NCBI RefSeq assembly: GCF_002573715.1 | Contig: NZ_PDHM01000021.1 | Span: forward strand, 351,772-415,771 | Direction: 5' to 3' | DNA from: Paenibacillus sp. EZ-K15 | GTDB lineage: Bacteria > Bacillota > Bacilli > Paenibacillales > Paenibacillaceae | Length of the DNA: 64,000 nt | Part shown: positions 43,705-52,819 of the stretch, in pieces | Numbering within the stretch: position 1 is the stretch's first letter | Layout: the number at the start of each line of letters is the position of its first letter | The notes under the pieces: generated by a model | What the model saw: the letters and a program-made list of their open reading frames with translations, nothing else | What the model was told of the DNA's origin: nothing | Database searches by the model: none | Translations under genes and position numbers: made by a program

Positions 43705-45129
43705 TTATAGGTCGTAGTAGAGGGAGTACTCGTGCGGATGAACACGGATGTTAACCGCTTTGGCTTCGGCACGCTTGAACTCGATGAAGTTCTCGAGGAA
43801 TTCTTGCGTAAATACGCCGCCTTCAGTCAAGAACTCATAGTCTGCTTGAAGTGCATCCAAGGCTTCGTCCAGGGAACCCGGTACGCTGCGGATTTCCTTC
43901 TTCTCGGCGTCGGACAATTCATAGATATTTTTATCGAATGGTCCATAACCGAGTGCGGTAGGATCGATTTTACGCTTGATACCGTCCAAGCCAGCCATCA
44001 GCATAGCGGAGAATGCAAGGTAAGGGTTCGCCGTGGAATCCGGTGTACGGAACTCGATGCGGCAGCCCTTCGGCGTTACGGCTGCAACCGGAATCCGCAC
44101 TGCGGCAGAACGATTGCCCTTGGAGAATACGAGGTTAACCGGCGCTTCATAGCCTGGTACCAGACGTTTGAAGGAGTTGGTGCTTGGATTCGTCAAAGCG
44201 ATCAATGCAGGCGCATGGTACAGAATACCGCCGATGTAGTGGATCGCTGTTTGGCTCAGGTTAGCATAAGCGCCTTTTTCATAGAACAATGGGGTGTCAC
44301 CATCGAAAATGGACTGGTGAACGTGCATGCCGCTTCCGTTATCCCCGAACAATGGCTTCGGCATGAACGTAGCCGTTTTGCCATATTGGCGCGCTGTGTT
44401 ATGGACGATATATTTATAGATCAACAAATTGTCAGCTGTTTTCTTCAATGTATCGAAACGGAAGTTGATTTCCGCTTGGCCGGCAGTTGCTACTTCATGA
44501 TGATGACGCTCAACGCGAAGTCCTGCTTCATCAAGCAATCGGCACATTTCGCTGCGGATATCCTGCTGAGTATCCACAGGTGCTACTGGAACATATCCAC
44601 CCTTAACGCCAACTTTGAAACCAAGGTTGCCGCCTTCTTCCTTGCGGTTCGTATTCCAATGTGCTTCCTCGGAGTCTACGAAATAGCTGGAGCTGTTCAT
44701 GGAGCTTTCATAGCGAACTTCATCAAACAGGAAGAACTCGGATTCCGGTGCGAAGAATGCTGCTGTTCCGATACCGGCCTCTTGAAGGTATTGCTCGGCA
44801 CGAGCTGCGATACCGCGCGGGTCACGCTCATATGAATCACCTTCCGGTGTATAAATGTTGCTCATAATGTTAAGCGTAGGATGTGCTGTAAACGGATCGA
44901 TATAGCAAGAATCCGGATCAGGCATCATAACCATATCCGATTCTTCAATGCCGCGGAATCCTGGAATAGAAGATCCATCGAACGCTACCCCGTTCACGAA
45001 TGTTTCTTCATCTACTTCTGAAGCCGGCAAGCTAATATGATGAACCCGTCCCGACAAGTCTACAAAACGAAAATCGACCCACTCAATATTGTTCTCTTTA
45101 ATGGTTTGCAATACTTTCTCTACCGACAT
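43705..45129 (-). CDS. glnA: Glutamine synthetase, GSI-beta-like
   Basis: Makes glutamine from glutamate, ammonia and ATP. The 474-residue enzyme carries all type I landmarks: FDGSSIPGFRGIEESDM, the ATP site KPLFGDNGSGMHVHQS, NRSAAVRIP. It resembles the enterobacterial (beta) form more than the 444-residue Bacillus (alpha) form: it has the EEAHWNTNRKEEGGNLGFKV insertion, KGGYVPVAPVDTQQDIRSEM, the adenylylation-loop equivalent DKNIYELS with Tyr403, and an HPHEYSLYYDL end. The ATG at 45129 follows GGGAGGAAG. It stands alone without glnR, behind a consensus promoter with a GlnR/TnrA-type box. Confidence 0.94.
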   Translation of the reverse strand: MSVEKVLQTIKENNIEWVDFRFVDLSGRVHHISLPASEVDEETFVNGVAFDGSSIPGFRGIEESDMVMMPDPDSCYIDPFTAHPTLNIMSNIYTPEGDSYERDPRGIAARAEQYLQEAGIGTAAFFAPESEFFLFDEVRYESSMNSSSYFVDSEEAHWNTNRKEEGGNLGFKVGVKGGYVPVAPVDTQQDIRSEMCRLLDEAGLRVERHHHEVATAGQAEINFRFDTLKKTADNLLIYKYIVHNTARQYGKTATFMPKPLFGDNGSGMHVHQSIFDGDTPLFYEKGAYANLSQTAIHYIGGILYHAPALIALTNPSTNSFKRLVPGYEAPVNLVFSKGNRSAAVRIPVAAVTPKGCRIEFRTPDSTANPYLAFSAMLMAGLDGIKRKIDPTALGYGPFDKNIYELSDAEKKEIRSVPGSLDEALDALQADYEFLTEGGVFTQEFLENFIEFKRAEAKAVNIRVHPHEYSLYYDL

Positions 45130-45206
45130 GTCTCTTCCTCCCAATTTCCGAACATTAAGACTTAAACAGCTTAACAATGTTCATAATCTTTCGATTTCTT
45201 TTCGTC

Positions 45207-45236
45207 ATTATATGCCGGGAGATAACCTGACGTCAA
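45207..45236 (-). promoter_or_regulatory. Sigma-A promoter of glnA
   Basis: Minus strand TTGACG (45236-45231), 18-base spacer, perfect TATAAT (45212-45207), leaving a leader of about 70 bases. Confidence 0.75.
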
Positions 45237-45242
45237 TACCTA

Positions 45243-45281
45243 TGTAAGGTATTTTTGAAAACAATGTCAGGTTATATAACA
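45243..45281 (-). promoter_or_regulatory. GlnR/TnrA boxes upstream of glnA
   Basis: TGTCAGGTTATATAACA (45265-45281) fits TGTNAN7TNACA at every position. A second, degenerate copy (TGTAAGGTATTTTTGAA, 45243-45259) starts 22 bp away, two helical turns, and ends 6 bp upstream of the -35 box. Paired boxes at this spacing are the arrangement used by GlnR at glnRA of Bacillus. Confidence 0.75.
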
Positions 45282-45308
45282 TAAGAAACCAATTAATGTA
45301 AACCCAGA

Positions 45309-45344
45309 AAAAAGACACCTGCAAGCTTTTTGCAGATGTCTTTT
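45309..45344 (-). terminator. Terminator of the DAHP synthase gene
   Basis: AAAAGACACCTGCAA / TTGCAGATGTCTTTT stem with two mismatches and a 5-base loop; minus strand runs into TTTTTTC. Confidence 0.75.
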
Positions 45345-45423
45345 ATATTAGATTTAAGGAATTGGCGAACCTTAACTATGTTCTTAACGCTATCCCCGAG
45401 TGTACAACGTCGCTTATCAATTA

Positions 45424-46479
45424 CTATACGCGCGCAAATTCAGAAGCAGGTGCTTTGGCAGTCGCAAAGCTTTTCCCTACTAGTGGGGCCAGCTGCTCCA
45501 AGTCTTTAAGCAATGCGGCAAATTGATCCGGGAACAGGGATTGAACCCCGTCGCCTGTCATGGAATTATCTGGATCTGTGTGCATTTCAATAATAAGGCC
45601 GTCTGCTCCAGCCGCCACGGATGCCTTGGACATCGGTTCGACAAGCTCGCGTCGTCCTGTTCCATGGCTCGGATCAGAAATGACCGGAAGGTGGCTCAAC
45701 CCTTGTAAAACAGGGATGGCAGATAAATCCAGCGTATTTCGGGTGTACGTTTCGAATGTTCGGATTCCACGTTCACAGAGCATGACATTCGGATTGCCGC
45801 CGGCAAGAATGTACTCCGCTGCATTCAGGAATTCATCATAGGTTGAACTGAAACCTCTTTTCAACAAAACCGGCTTACCGCAGGTACCCAGTTTCCGAAG
45901 CAAATCGAAATTTTGCATATTACGGGTACCCACTTGCAGAATATCGGCGTACTCCGCGCAAATATCCACGTATTCGGGCGTCATAACCTCCGTAATCGTC
46001 AGCAGGCCATGTTTTTGCCCGGCTTCCGCCATCATAATCAAACCTTCAACGCCAACGCCCTGGAAGCTGTATGGGCCCGTACGAGGCTTAAAAGCGCCAC
46101 CTCTAAGCACCTGTCCGCCTGCTGCCTTAACCAGCTGCGCGATCTCGTCAATCTGCTGTGCGGATTCCACGGCGCATGGACCACCCATGACGACCAGATT
46201 GCCGCCGCCAATCTTGGTGCCTTTAATATCAATGACGGTATCATCCGGATGAAAATCACGACTAGCAAGCTTGTAGGACTTGGAGATTTTAACCACATTC
46301 TCTACGCCCTTCATTTGGCGAAGATGCTCCGCAAGCTTCGGGTTCACGCTGCCGATCAGCCCGATCACGGTACGGTCCGCCCCCTGGGATACGTGAGCCT
46401 GCAGTCCTTCCTTCTCAATCTCGCTTACGATATGCTGAACTTGTTCCTCTGATATTTGATTGGATGTAATTACGATCAT
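45424..46479 (-). CDS. aroF: 3-deoxy-7-phosphoheptulonate synthase (type I-beta, with N-terminal regulatory domain)
   Basis: First enzyme of the shikimate pathway, condensing PEP and erythrose 4-phosphate. The 351-residue protein has an N-terminal ferredoxin-like domain (about 1-80: MIVITSNQISEEQVQHIVSE...) of the kind that binds aromatic amino acids as feedback inhibitors, and the KDO8P/DAHP synthase barrel with VMGGPCAVESAQQ, RGGAFKPRTGPYSFQG, LKRGFSSTYDEFLNAAEYIL and DPSHGTGRRELV. The ATG at 46479 has AAGAAGG 7 bases upstream. Monocistronic, between glnA and a sensor kinase gene. Confidence 0.94.
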   Translation of the reverse strand: MIVITSNQISEEQVQHIVSEIEKEGLQAHVSQGADRTVIGLIGSVNPKLAEHLRQMKGVENVVKISKSYKLASRDFHPDDTVIDIKGTKIGGGNLVVMGGPCAVESAQQIDEIAQLVKAAGGQVLRGGAFKPRTGPYSFQGVGVEGLIMMAEAGQKHGLLTITEVMTPEYVDICAEYADILQVGTRNMQNFDLLRKLGTCGKPVLLKRGFSSTYDEFLNAAEYILAGGNPNVMLCERGIRTFETYTRNTLDLSAIPVLQGLSHLPVISDPSHGTGRRELVEPMSKASVAAGADGLIIEMHTDPDNSMTGDGVQSLFPDQFAALLKDLEQLAPLVGKSFATAKAPASEFARV

Positions 46480-46599
46480 AATAAAACCTTCTTTCTGAAT
46501 ATATTCCAATTTCAATTTCAATCGATGGATAATCACTTTCGCGCTTGTTCGCTTTTAAGCTTTTATGCTTTTACCTGATAAAGTAAATATACAGAAAAA

Positions 46600-46646
46600 A
46601 TCTCCCCTCGTCAAGCCCATTCTTCAAGCCTGCACGATCGGGAGAT
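46600..46646 (-). terminator. Terminator of the YesMN-type cluster
   Basis: ATCTCCC / GGGAGAT stem with a long loop, followed on the minus strand by TTTTTTC, 13 bases after the sensor kinase stop. Confidence 0.65.
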
Positions 46647-46658
46647 GTCGATTACCTG

Positions 46659-48449
46659 TTACATCAATGTTTTGCTGCGTCCTTCCGCTACGGTTCGCTT
46701 CACGAGTGGTATCACAATTCTTACCGTTGTCCCAATTCCTGCTCGGCTGAATAACGTGACCCCATATTCGCTGCCATAGTGAAGTTTGATTCGTTGATCC
46801 ACATTTCGAATACCGTATCCGGCATTGGTTAGATCCTGTCCGCCTGTATTGTCCAGAACTCTGCCGGGCGGGAACCCGACTCCATTATCGATAATTTTAA
46901 ATTCCAGGACGTCTTCCAGCACTCTGGCGGTAATTCGAACATGAATATAATCCCCGGTCCAGGCATGCTCCAGCACATTCTCGATAAACGGCTGCAAAAT
47001 CAATTTCACGGTTTCATACCGGACCACTTCCGGCTCGAAATCATAAGTAACCTGCATCCGTTCGTCGTATTTAATCTTTTGAATATCTACATACGCCTGA
47101 GCCTGTTCCAGTTCATTCTTCACGGAGATGATATTCCGGCCATCGTTAAGCGACAGGCGATAAAACTTCGCTAAGTCCATCACCATACGCTGCAGTTTAT
47201 CCAGCATCCCAAACCGCGCCAAGCGGCTGATGGAGGATAGGGTGTTGTATAGGAAATGCGGGTTAATCTGCGCATGCAGCGATTCCAGTTCCGCTTCTTT
47301 TTTCTGAAGGTCGGCCAGATACACCTCATTGATCAGCTTGCCGATATTGCTGCCCATATCATTCAGAGCAGAGGAAATATGCGTAAATTCATCATTGCCC
47401 TTAAAGGATACCCGCTTGTGGAATTCCCCTTCCTGGAACGAGTCCAGCACCGATACGATTTTGGAAACCCGGCGGCTGAAGTATCTGGAGACCAAAATGC
47501 TGACCACAAAAAAGATAGCGATACAAATCAGACAGATCAGGTAAGTTAAATTACGAATTTTGACCGTATCTTTCTCCACGATTTGAGCAGGGACGACGGC
47601 AATCAAATCCCATCCGAGCTGGGGAATGGGCTTCCGAATGAGGAGGTCGCCGTTCTTGCGAAGTTCTTTTTCCTTGAAGACGGTTGTCTGTATACCTCCC
47701 GAGGAAAGAACCACCCGCCCTTGGGAATCCGATAAATATAATGCCGTTCCGTCACCGATCTTGTTGTAATCCATGCTTTCGAACAGGTCGGTCATACTGA
47801 CGTTGATCCGCATGAATCCGATCTCCTGCGGTTTAATCGTCGAGCTGATATCCACCAACCGCCGCAGCAAGGAAATGCGTCCGTTCCTCACATCGTCTTC
47901 AATCTGTTTCCATTGCAAGGTTACGCCATAATTCTCTTCCTTTGGATACAATTTATACCATGACCGGTCCTCTAGCCTGTCATATTGATAAATATCAAAC
48001 AGACGTTTGTTGGAATCCAGCGGGTCTGAATGGGAATAATTGTCATAGATCTCCCTAAGGTCGTCATTACGCAGGTAGATCGATAACCAGATCCTTCGGT
48101 TAGCCGTACTCACCGCGGTCTCCAGCTTCGGAATCAACACATTAATCGTTGTGTCATAGCTAATCCAAGCACTTTCAGTAAAACGCAGACGACTGTTAAA
48201 GGTTGTATCAAAATAAAGCATGTCCGATATGCGGATCATGTCCTCCATCTTATACGATATATTCTCGCTCATCTGATGCAGCGTACCCTGAATATTGTTA
48301 TACGTCTGCTCCCGAGTGGACTTTACGAAGACCTGATTCGCAATCTGACCGACAAGCAGCACCGGTATAATGATGAACACGCAGTACGAAATCATTAACT
48401 TGTACCCGAAAGGTATCTTGACCCGTATTCGTTCGAATTTCCCTGCCAT
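46659..48449 (-). CDS. YesM-type sensor histidine kinase
   Basis: A 596-residue membrane kinase: transmembrane helix near the N-terminus (LMISYCVFIIIPVLLVGQIA), a large extracytoplasmic dCache-like region, a second helix (about 285-305), a HAMP domain, the His_kinase motif INPHFLYNTLSSISRLARFG with the phosphorylated His, and a HATPase_c domain (VGFPPGRVLDN, GYGIRNVDQRIKLHYGSEYG). It pairs with the AraC-type response regulator encoded just upstream. The start could also be the GTG one codon earlier. Such pairs sense extracellular sugars or the bound transporter. Confidence 0.92.
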   Translation of the reverse strand: MAGKFERIRVKIPFGYKLMISYCVFIIIPVLLVGQIANQVFVKSTREQTYNNIQGTLHQMSENISYKMEDMIRISDMLYFDTTFNSRLRFTESAWISYDTTINVLIPKLETAVSTANRRIWLSIYLRNDDLREIYDNYSHSDPLDSNKRLFDIYQYDRLEDRSWYKLYPKEENYGVTLQWKQIEDDVRNGRISLLRRLVDISSTIKPQEIGFMRINVSMTDLFESMDYNKIGDGTALYLSDSQGRVVLSSGGIQTTVFKEKELRKNGDLLIRKPIPQLGWDLIAVVPAQIVEKDTVKIRNLTYLICLICIAIFFVVSILVSRYFSRRVSKIVSVLDSFQEGEFHKRVSFKGNDEFTHISSALNDMGSNIGKLINEVYLADLQKKEAELESLHAQINPHFLYNTLSSISRLARFGMLDKLQRMVMDLAKFYRLSLNDGRNIISVKNELEQAQAYVDIQKIKYDERMQVTYDFEPEVVRYETVKLILQPFIENVLEHAWTGDYIHVRITARVLEDVLEFKIIDNGVGFPPGRVLDNTGGQDLTNAGYGIRNVDQRIKLHYGSEYGVTLFSRAGIGTTVRIVIPLVKRTVAEGRSKTLM

Positions 48450-48487
48450 CACCTGTTTGACCCCACATCTAATCTGAATTTTGCCAA

Positions 48488-50062
48488 TTACGAGTGCTTG
48501 CGCCGGTATTCCAGAGGTGTCATTCCATACATTTCCTTAAACTGCCTGCTGAAATAAGGCAAATACTGATATCCTGTTTGCGATGCAATTTCGTATATTT
48601 TGAGCTTGGTCGTCTTGAGCAGATCTCTAGCGCGCTCCATGCGGAGCTTGATTACATAGTCGCTGAAGTTATGTCCGGTTTCTTCCTTAAAGAGTACCCC
48701 AAGATAATTCGGTGAAAAAGAAAACCGGTTTGCCATATCTCGCAGCGTGATATTCTCATGCATACGCGCTTGGATATTTTCTATGATCTCTTCGACCAGC
48801 CTGCCATTCTTTGTTGATTTGCGGTTCTTGAGCATTTCCGAAATTTCCATTGCCTTCATGCGAAGCCATGAGAAAATATCATCCATCGTTTCAAAATGAA
48901 GTAGAATATCAAGATTTTTGAGCTCCAATCCTGCCATACGGTATAACTCTTCATTCATCGTCTGAAGATGGCCTTCCAGCTTCACCATAATATACACCGC
49001 TAAATTGCGTATGGTGAACTTGGATCTGATATTGGATGCAAGCAATTGAATCGCTTCCAGTTCATCATAAATACGAACGATATCATACTCTGTCATGGCT
49101 GTAAATAAGGCATCCAGACGGATATCGAGACTTTTTACATCCTCACGGTCCTCGGTAGGCACCTCGCTGTACAGAATCCATTTACCTTTGCCCCGGAACA
49201 TTTTGTAGTCCAGCGCGGCCAATGCCTCCTGATACGACGTGTGAAGCTGCTCCAGTTGGTAGGCAGCTCTTCCTTCTCCTACCGTCATCGTATAGTTATA
49301 TTCCTGCTTCAATTCCTCAAGCAGGGATTGAATCTCTTCTTTGCCCCTGCCCCCGTTAAGCAATACGGCCGTCCGCTGATCTGTTACCTTGCATATGTAT
49401 TCGAAGCCGTTCTGTTCGAGCAGTTTATGCAGTCTCGAGAAATACTCCTCTATGACACTAAGCTTTTCCTCGGAATCGAGCAAGCTGCTTCGCCAGGTGC
49501 TCACATTATCAAGCTCTAGCAAAATGACACAAACCGGCCAGTGAAGCTCCGTCAATCGGTACTCCCGCTTGATAATATCCAGTATGGCTCCATCGTAGGG
49601 CCTCTGAAGAATTTGCAGGAGGTACTGATTTTTGAGGATGGGGATCATCTGCTGGTAAGCTTCTTCGGTCTCCTTGCGTTCATGGAGACGATCCAGCTCC
49701 ACCCTCACCTTCGTTAATGCATCAATCAGCTCTTGGTCCTCCATCGGCTTTAGCACATAACTGCATGCATTCAAGGCAATCGCCTGCTTCACATAACCAA
49801 AGTCCTGATAACCGCTTACGAAGATAATCCGGAGTTCCTCCTGCAATTTCAGTGCCCGCTGAGCAAGCTCAAGCCCGGTCATATTCGGCATGCGTACATC
49901 GGTAACGAGGATGTCGATCTTCTCCCTTTCGAGAACCTCACAGGCAGCAAAGCCATTATTGACCGAGTCTACCACTTTCATTCCGAGATTTTCCCATGGA
50001 ATAAAGCTCTTCATGCCCTCTAGGTCCAGTATTTCATCGTCTGCCAGCAGCACTTTATACAC
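48488..50062 (-). CDS. YesN-type response regulator with AraC DNA-binding domain
   Basis: A 524-residue regulator: receiver domain (YKVLLADDEILDLEGMKSFI with the acidic pair, DILVTDVRMPNMTGLEL with the phospho-Asp, LKPMEDQE), a long central region, and a C-terminal AraC domain (MHENITLRDMANRFSFSPNY..., GYQYLPYFSRQFKEMYGMTP). The GTG at 50062 is 9 bases after GGAG; an ATG six codons upstream has no ribosome-binding site. It should activate the transport operon upstream, whose promoter carries 20-bp-spaced direct repeats suited to an AraC-type protein. Confidence 0.92.
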   Translation of the reverse strand: MYKVLLADDEILDLEGMKSFIPWENLGMKVVDSVNNGFAACEVLEREKIDILVTDVRMPNMTGLELAQRALKLQEELRIIFVSGYQDFGYVKQAIALNACSYVLKPMEDQELIDALTKVRVELDRLHERKETEEAYQQMIPILKNQYLLQILQRPYDGAILDIIKREYRLTELHWPVCVILLELDNVSTWRSSLLDSEEKLSVIEEYFSRLHKLLEQNGFEYICKVTDQRTAVLLNGGRGKEEIQSLLEELKQEYNYTMTVGEGRAAYQLEQLHTSYQEALAALDYKMFRGKGKWILYSEVPTEDREDVKSLDIRLDALFTAMTEYDIVRIYDELEAIQLLASNIRSKFTIRNLAVYIMVKLEGHLQTMNEELYRMAGLELKNLDILLHFETMDDIFSWLRMKAMEISEMLKNRKSTKNGRLVEEIIENIQARMHENITLRDMANRFSFSPNYLGVLFKEETGHNFSDYVIKLRMERARDLLKTTKLKIYEIASQTGYQYLPYFSRQFKEMYGMTPLEYRRKHS

Positions 50063-50090
50063 GGGTACCATCTCCCCCATAAATTCCGAT

Positions 50091-50120
50091 AAGGGTATAC
50101 TGCATGAGCAGCATACCCTT
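50091..50120. terminator. Hairpin between binding-protein and response-regulator genes
   Basis: AAGGGTATACTGC / GCAGCATACCCTT stem with one mismatch and a 4-base loop. No T-run on the minus strand; probably partial termination or mRNA protection between lplA-like and yesN-like genes. Confidence 0.5.
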
Positions 50121-50141
50121 CTTGGTTTTAAGTAAAGATTA

Positions 50142-51812
50142 TTATTGGCCTTTCATTTTTGCAACGTTTTCTTGCCATTTCGTTGTTTTGAATGCAAGAA
50201 GTTTATCATATCCGGCAGATTGCGCATCGGCTTCCGCCTTGTCGAGGATTGCCAATACTTCAGCATCATCCTTCGCGTACAGGGCTTTCGCTCTGGATTC
50301 TGTAAAGATATCTTCTACACGCTGACGGATAATTCCTTCCTCGCTGTCCGGGGCCGGATCGAGGTTGATGTATTCCGTAGCATTTGCTTGAGTTTTCCAA
50401 GTGACTTCATACTGCCAACGAGTGGACCAGTTACGCTGCTCCTCTGGCAATGTGCTTTCATATTTTGCTTTTGCTGTATCAATAAATACCGTGTTACCGT
50501 TCCAATGCAAGTTCGTTGTTATCGCTTGCAGCTTGTTAAGACCGGCTGCATCAGATACATACTTCTCAGTAAATTTAGGTGTCACACCGTCGTCTTCAAA
50601 TCCATCCCAATATCCTCCTGGAGGACCCCACATCAGAACACTTTGTCCTTCAGGACCTGTGTACCAATCCAGGAATGCGAAGATCGCTTCTGGATTTTTA
50701 GCAGACTTCGTAATTACACTTACGTTCCAACCCAATTGCGTGTAAGTACCAGGGAAGATTTTGTTCTTGTCCAGGCCTTCTTTGTGAATCGGCCAGATCA
50801 TGAAATATCCTCCGTTTGGATCTTTTGCTGCCAAATCGGCATGTGCGTTCATTGCATTTTCAGTCGGGCTTGAAGCAGCATATACTGCAACTCGTCCCGT
50901 GTTCACTTTCTCTTTAACCTGATCTACAGTTTGAGTCATAGCATCCTGAGAAATCAACTTCTCACGGAACAGCTTCGCGGAATACTGCATCGACTCACGG
51001 AAGATAGGATCAGTAAAGATGGAAGACAACTTGTCACCGTTAGGCACGCCGCGGATGCTGATCCAGCGCGTTAGAGCATTTTCAGCAAAAGCGGAATACA
51101 GTACTTCAATACCTTGACCTTGAACGTGCGGTTCAAATGGAACAACTTTATCGCCATATTTGGCTTTAACTGCTTTCAGGTATTCGTACAAATCATCTGT
51201 TGTTTCCAGTTTAGGTGAACCTAACTCATGGTAGATTTGTTTATTAACAACATACCCTGCGTTACCGTTCGGTTGGTTCGTATACCAGTTCGGGAACTGA
51301 TACAGTTTACCGTCAGGGGAACGAAGCATGTTCAGGCCTTCCTCACCCATCCATTCCTTCAAGTTAGGGTATTTATCGAGATATTCGTCATAAGGCACAA
51401 GCATGTCTGCTTGACGTAATTTCTCTACATCCGGTCCGCGATCCATCCACATAACATCTGGAAGCTCCGTGGAAGCAATCATGGTATTGAATTTTTGTTG
51501 TGCGTTACCTTGCGAATGAATGGCATTTACGGTTACTTTCTTATTCTCTTTAATCCATTTCGAGGATTCGTCTTGCCCCCATGGAGGCATGGTGTACTCG
51601 TTATAATGACCATAGAAGCTGAACTCAAGCGGAGTTTCGCCAAGCACAAACTTGTCAGATGCCTCCGTTGGAGGCGTGCTAGTTCCGCTTTCGCCTGCTG
51701 GCTCAGGGTTAGCAGTCTTGGTTCCACCGCCGCCGCCGCATGCAGAAAGCATTAGCGCTGCCGCAAGCAAAGCCGTCATCGATGTGGTCAGCGATTTCTT
51801 TCTCAACCTCAT
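50142..51812 (-). CDS. Extracellular sugar-binding lipoprotein, LplA-like
   Basis: A 556-residue family 1 solute-binding protein, longer than average as is typical of LplA-type proteins. The signal peptide ends in a lipobox LSAC at about residue 25, followed by a run of five Gly and a Thr/Pro/Glu-rich linker. Mature features are EFSFYGHYNEYTMPPWGQDE, KLYQFPNWYTNQPNGNAGYV and AIFAFLDWYTGPEGQSVLMW. It is the third gene after two permeases. AAAGGGGAAAT precedes the ATG. Substrate probably a plant-derived oligosaccharide. Confidence 0.92.
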   Translation of the reverse strand: MRLRKKSLTTSMTALLAAALMLSACGGGGGTKTANPEPAGESGTSTPPTEASDKFVLGETPLEFSFYGHYNEYTMPPWGQDESSKWIKENKKVTVNAIHSQGNAQQKFNTMIASTELPDVMWMDRGPDVEKLRQADMLVPYDEYLDKYPNLKEWMGEEGLNMLRSPDGKLYQFPNWYTNQPNGNAGYVVNKQIYHELGSPKLETTDDLYEYLKAVKAKYGDKVVPFEPHVQGQGIEVLYSAFAENALTRWISIRGVPNGDKLSSIFTDPIFRESMQYSAKLFREKLISQDAMTQTVDQVKEKVNTGRVAVYAASSPTENAMNAHADLAAKDPNGGYFMIWPIHKEGLDKNKIFPGTYTQLGWNVSVITKSAKNPEAIFAFLDWYTGPEGQSVLMWGPPGGYWDGFEDDGVTPKFTEKYVSDAAGLNKLQAITTNLHWNGNTVFIDTAKAKYESTLPEEQRNWSTRWQYEVTWKTQANATEYINLDPAPDSEEGIIRQRVEDIFTESRAKALYAKDDAEVLAILDKAEADAQSAGYDKLLAFKTTKWQENVAKMKGQ

Positions 51813-51891
51813 TCTCTAATTTCCCCTTTCGTCTTTACACTTGATATTTATGTCTAAAGCATAATGCTTCAAACAACACATATTGTTGCCC

Positions 51892-52788
51892 TTACTCTTT
51901 CAGGGAGCCTACCAGAACACCTTTAACGAAGTGCTTCTGTACGAATGGATACACCATAATAATCGGAAGTGTTGCCACCATCATGGTTGCCATGGACAAC
52001 GACTTGGAGGTCACACTCTGCATCCGGGAGAGAACGGCCTGAGAAGCCGAATCTAGATTGCTCATCTGTTCAGACATAATATTAGAGTTCAATATCTGGC
52101 GAAGCATGGTCTGAATTGGCAGCAAGTTCTCGTTATTGATGTAGATACTCGGCAAGAACCATTCATTCCAATGCGAAACCGCGGTGAACAATGACAATGT
52201 TGCGATTACCGGACCGGACAGTGGGAGAATGATCTTAAAGAAAATACCCCAGTTGCCACAGCCGTCAATTTTGGCGGACTCTTCAAGACCATTCGGGAGG
52301 CCGTTAAAGAACGTCCGGAAGATGATCATGTTCCACACACTTACCAAGCCCGGAATAATGAACACCCAGAAAGAATCCATCAGACCCAAACCGCGAACGA
52401 GCATAAAGGATGGGATCAAGCCACCGCCAAAATACATCGTAATAATACACATAACCATGTAGTACTTACGGCCGATCAGTTCGCTCTTCGTCATCCCATA
52501 AGCGAAGATAGAGGTTACAAGTATGGAGGAGATGGTTCCGATCACGGTACGAAGCACCGAAATCTTGAAACCATTCAGCAGCCTGTTATCCTGAAAGACG
52601 ATCCCATAATTCTCTAATGTAAAGTCCCGGGGCCAGAAGGTAACGCCCCCCATTGCTGTATCTGAACCTGAGTTAAATGAAATGACAAGTCCGTTCCAAA
52701 ACGGATAAAAAGTTACAAAGGCCAGTAATGCCAAGAAGATATAAATGATGACCATCATCACTTTGTCACCAAATGCTAGACGTACCAC
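51892..52788 (-). CDS. Carbohydrate ABC transporter permease, LplC/YtcP-like
   Basis: A 298-residue permease with six hydrophobic segments and the EAA loop EESAKIDGCGNWGIFFKIILPL. It starts at a GTG with GGGAG upstream and ends in FVQKHFVKGVLVGSLKE, characteristic of the MalG-like half. Second gene of the cluster, 31 bases after the first permease. Confidence 0.92.
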   Translation of the reverse strand: MVRLAFGDKVMMVIIYIFLALLAFVTFYPFWNGLVISFNSGSDTAMGGVTFWPRDFTLENYGIVFQDNRLLNGFKISVLRTVIGTISSILVTSIFAYGMTKSELIGRKYYMVMCIITMYFGGGLIPSFMLVRGLGLMDSFWVFIIPGLVSVWNMIIFRTFFNGLPNGLEESAKIDGCGNWGIFFKIILPLSGPVIATLSLFTAVSHWNEWFLPSIYINNENLLPIQTMLRQILNSNIMSEQMSNLDSASQAVLSRMQSVTSKSLSMATMMVATLPIIMVYPFVQKHFVKGVLVGSLKE

Positions 52789-52819
52789 AATTACCCGCTC
52801 CCTTCATCATAGTGGTCTT

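Noticed and set aside
43732..44835. 367-codon + strand frame opposite glnA
   Set aside because: Antisense shadow of a strongly codon-biased gene; cysteine- and histidine-rich composition with no motif.
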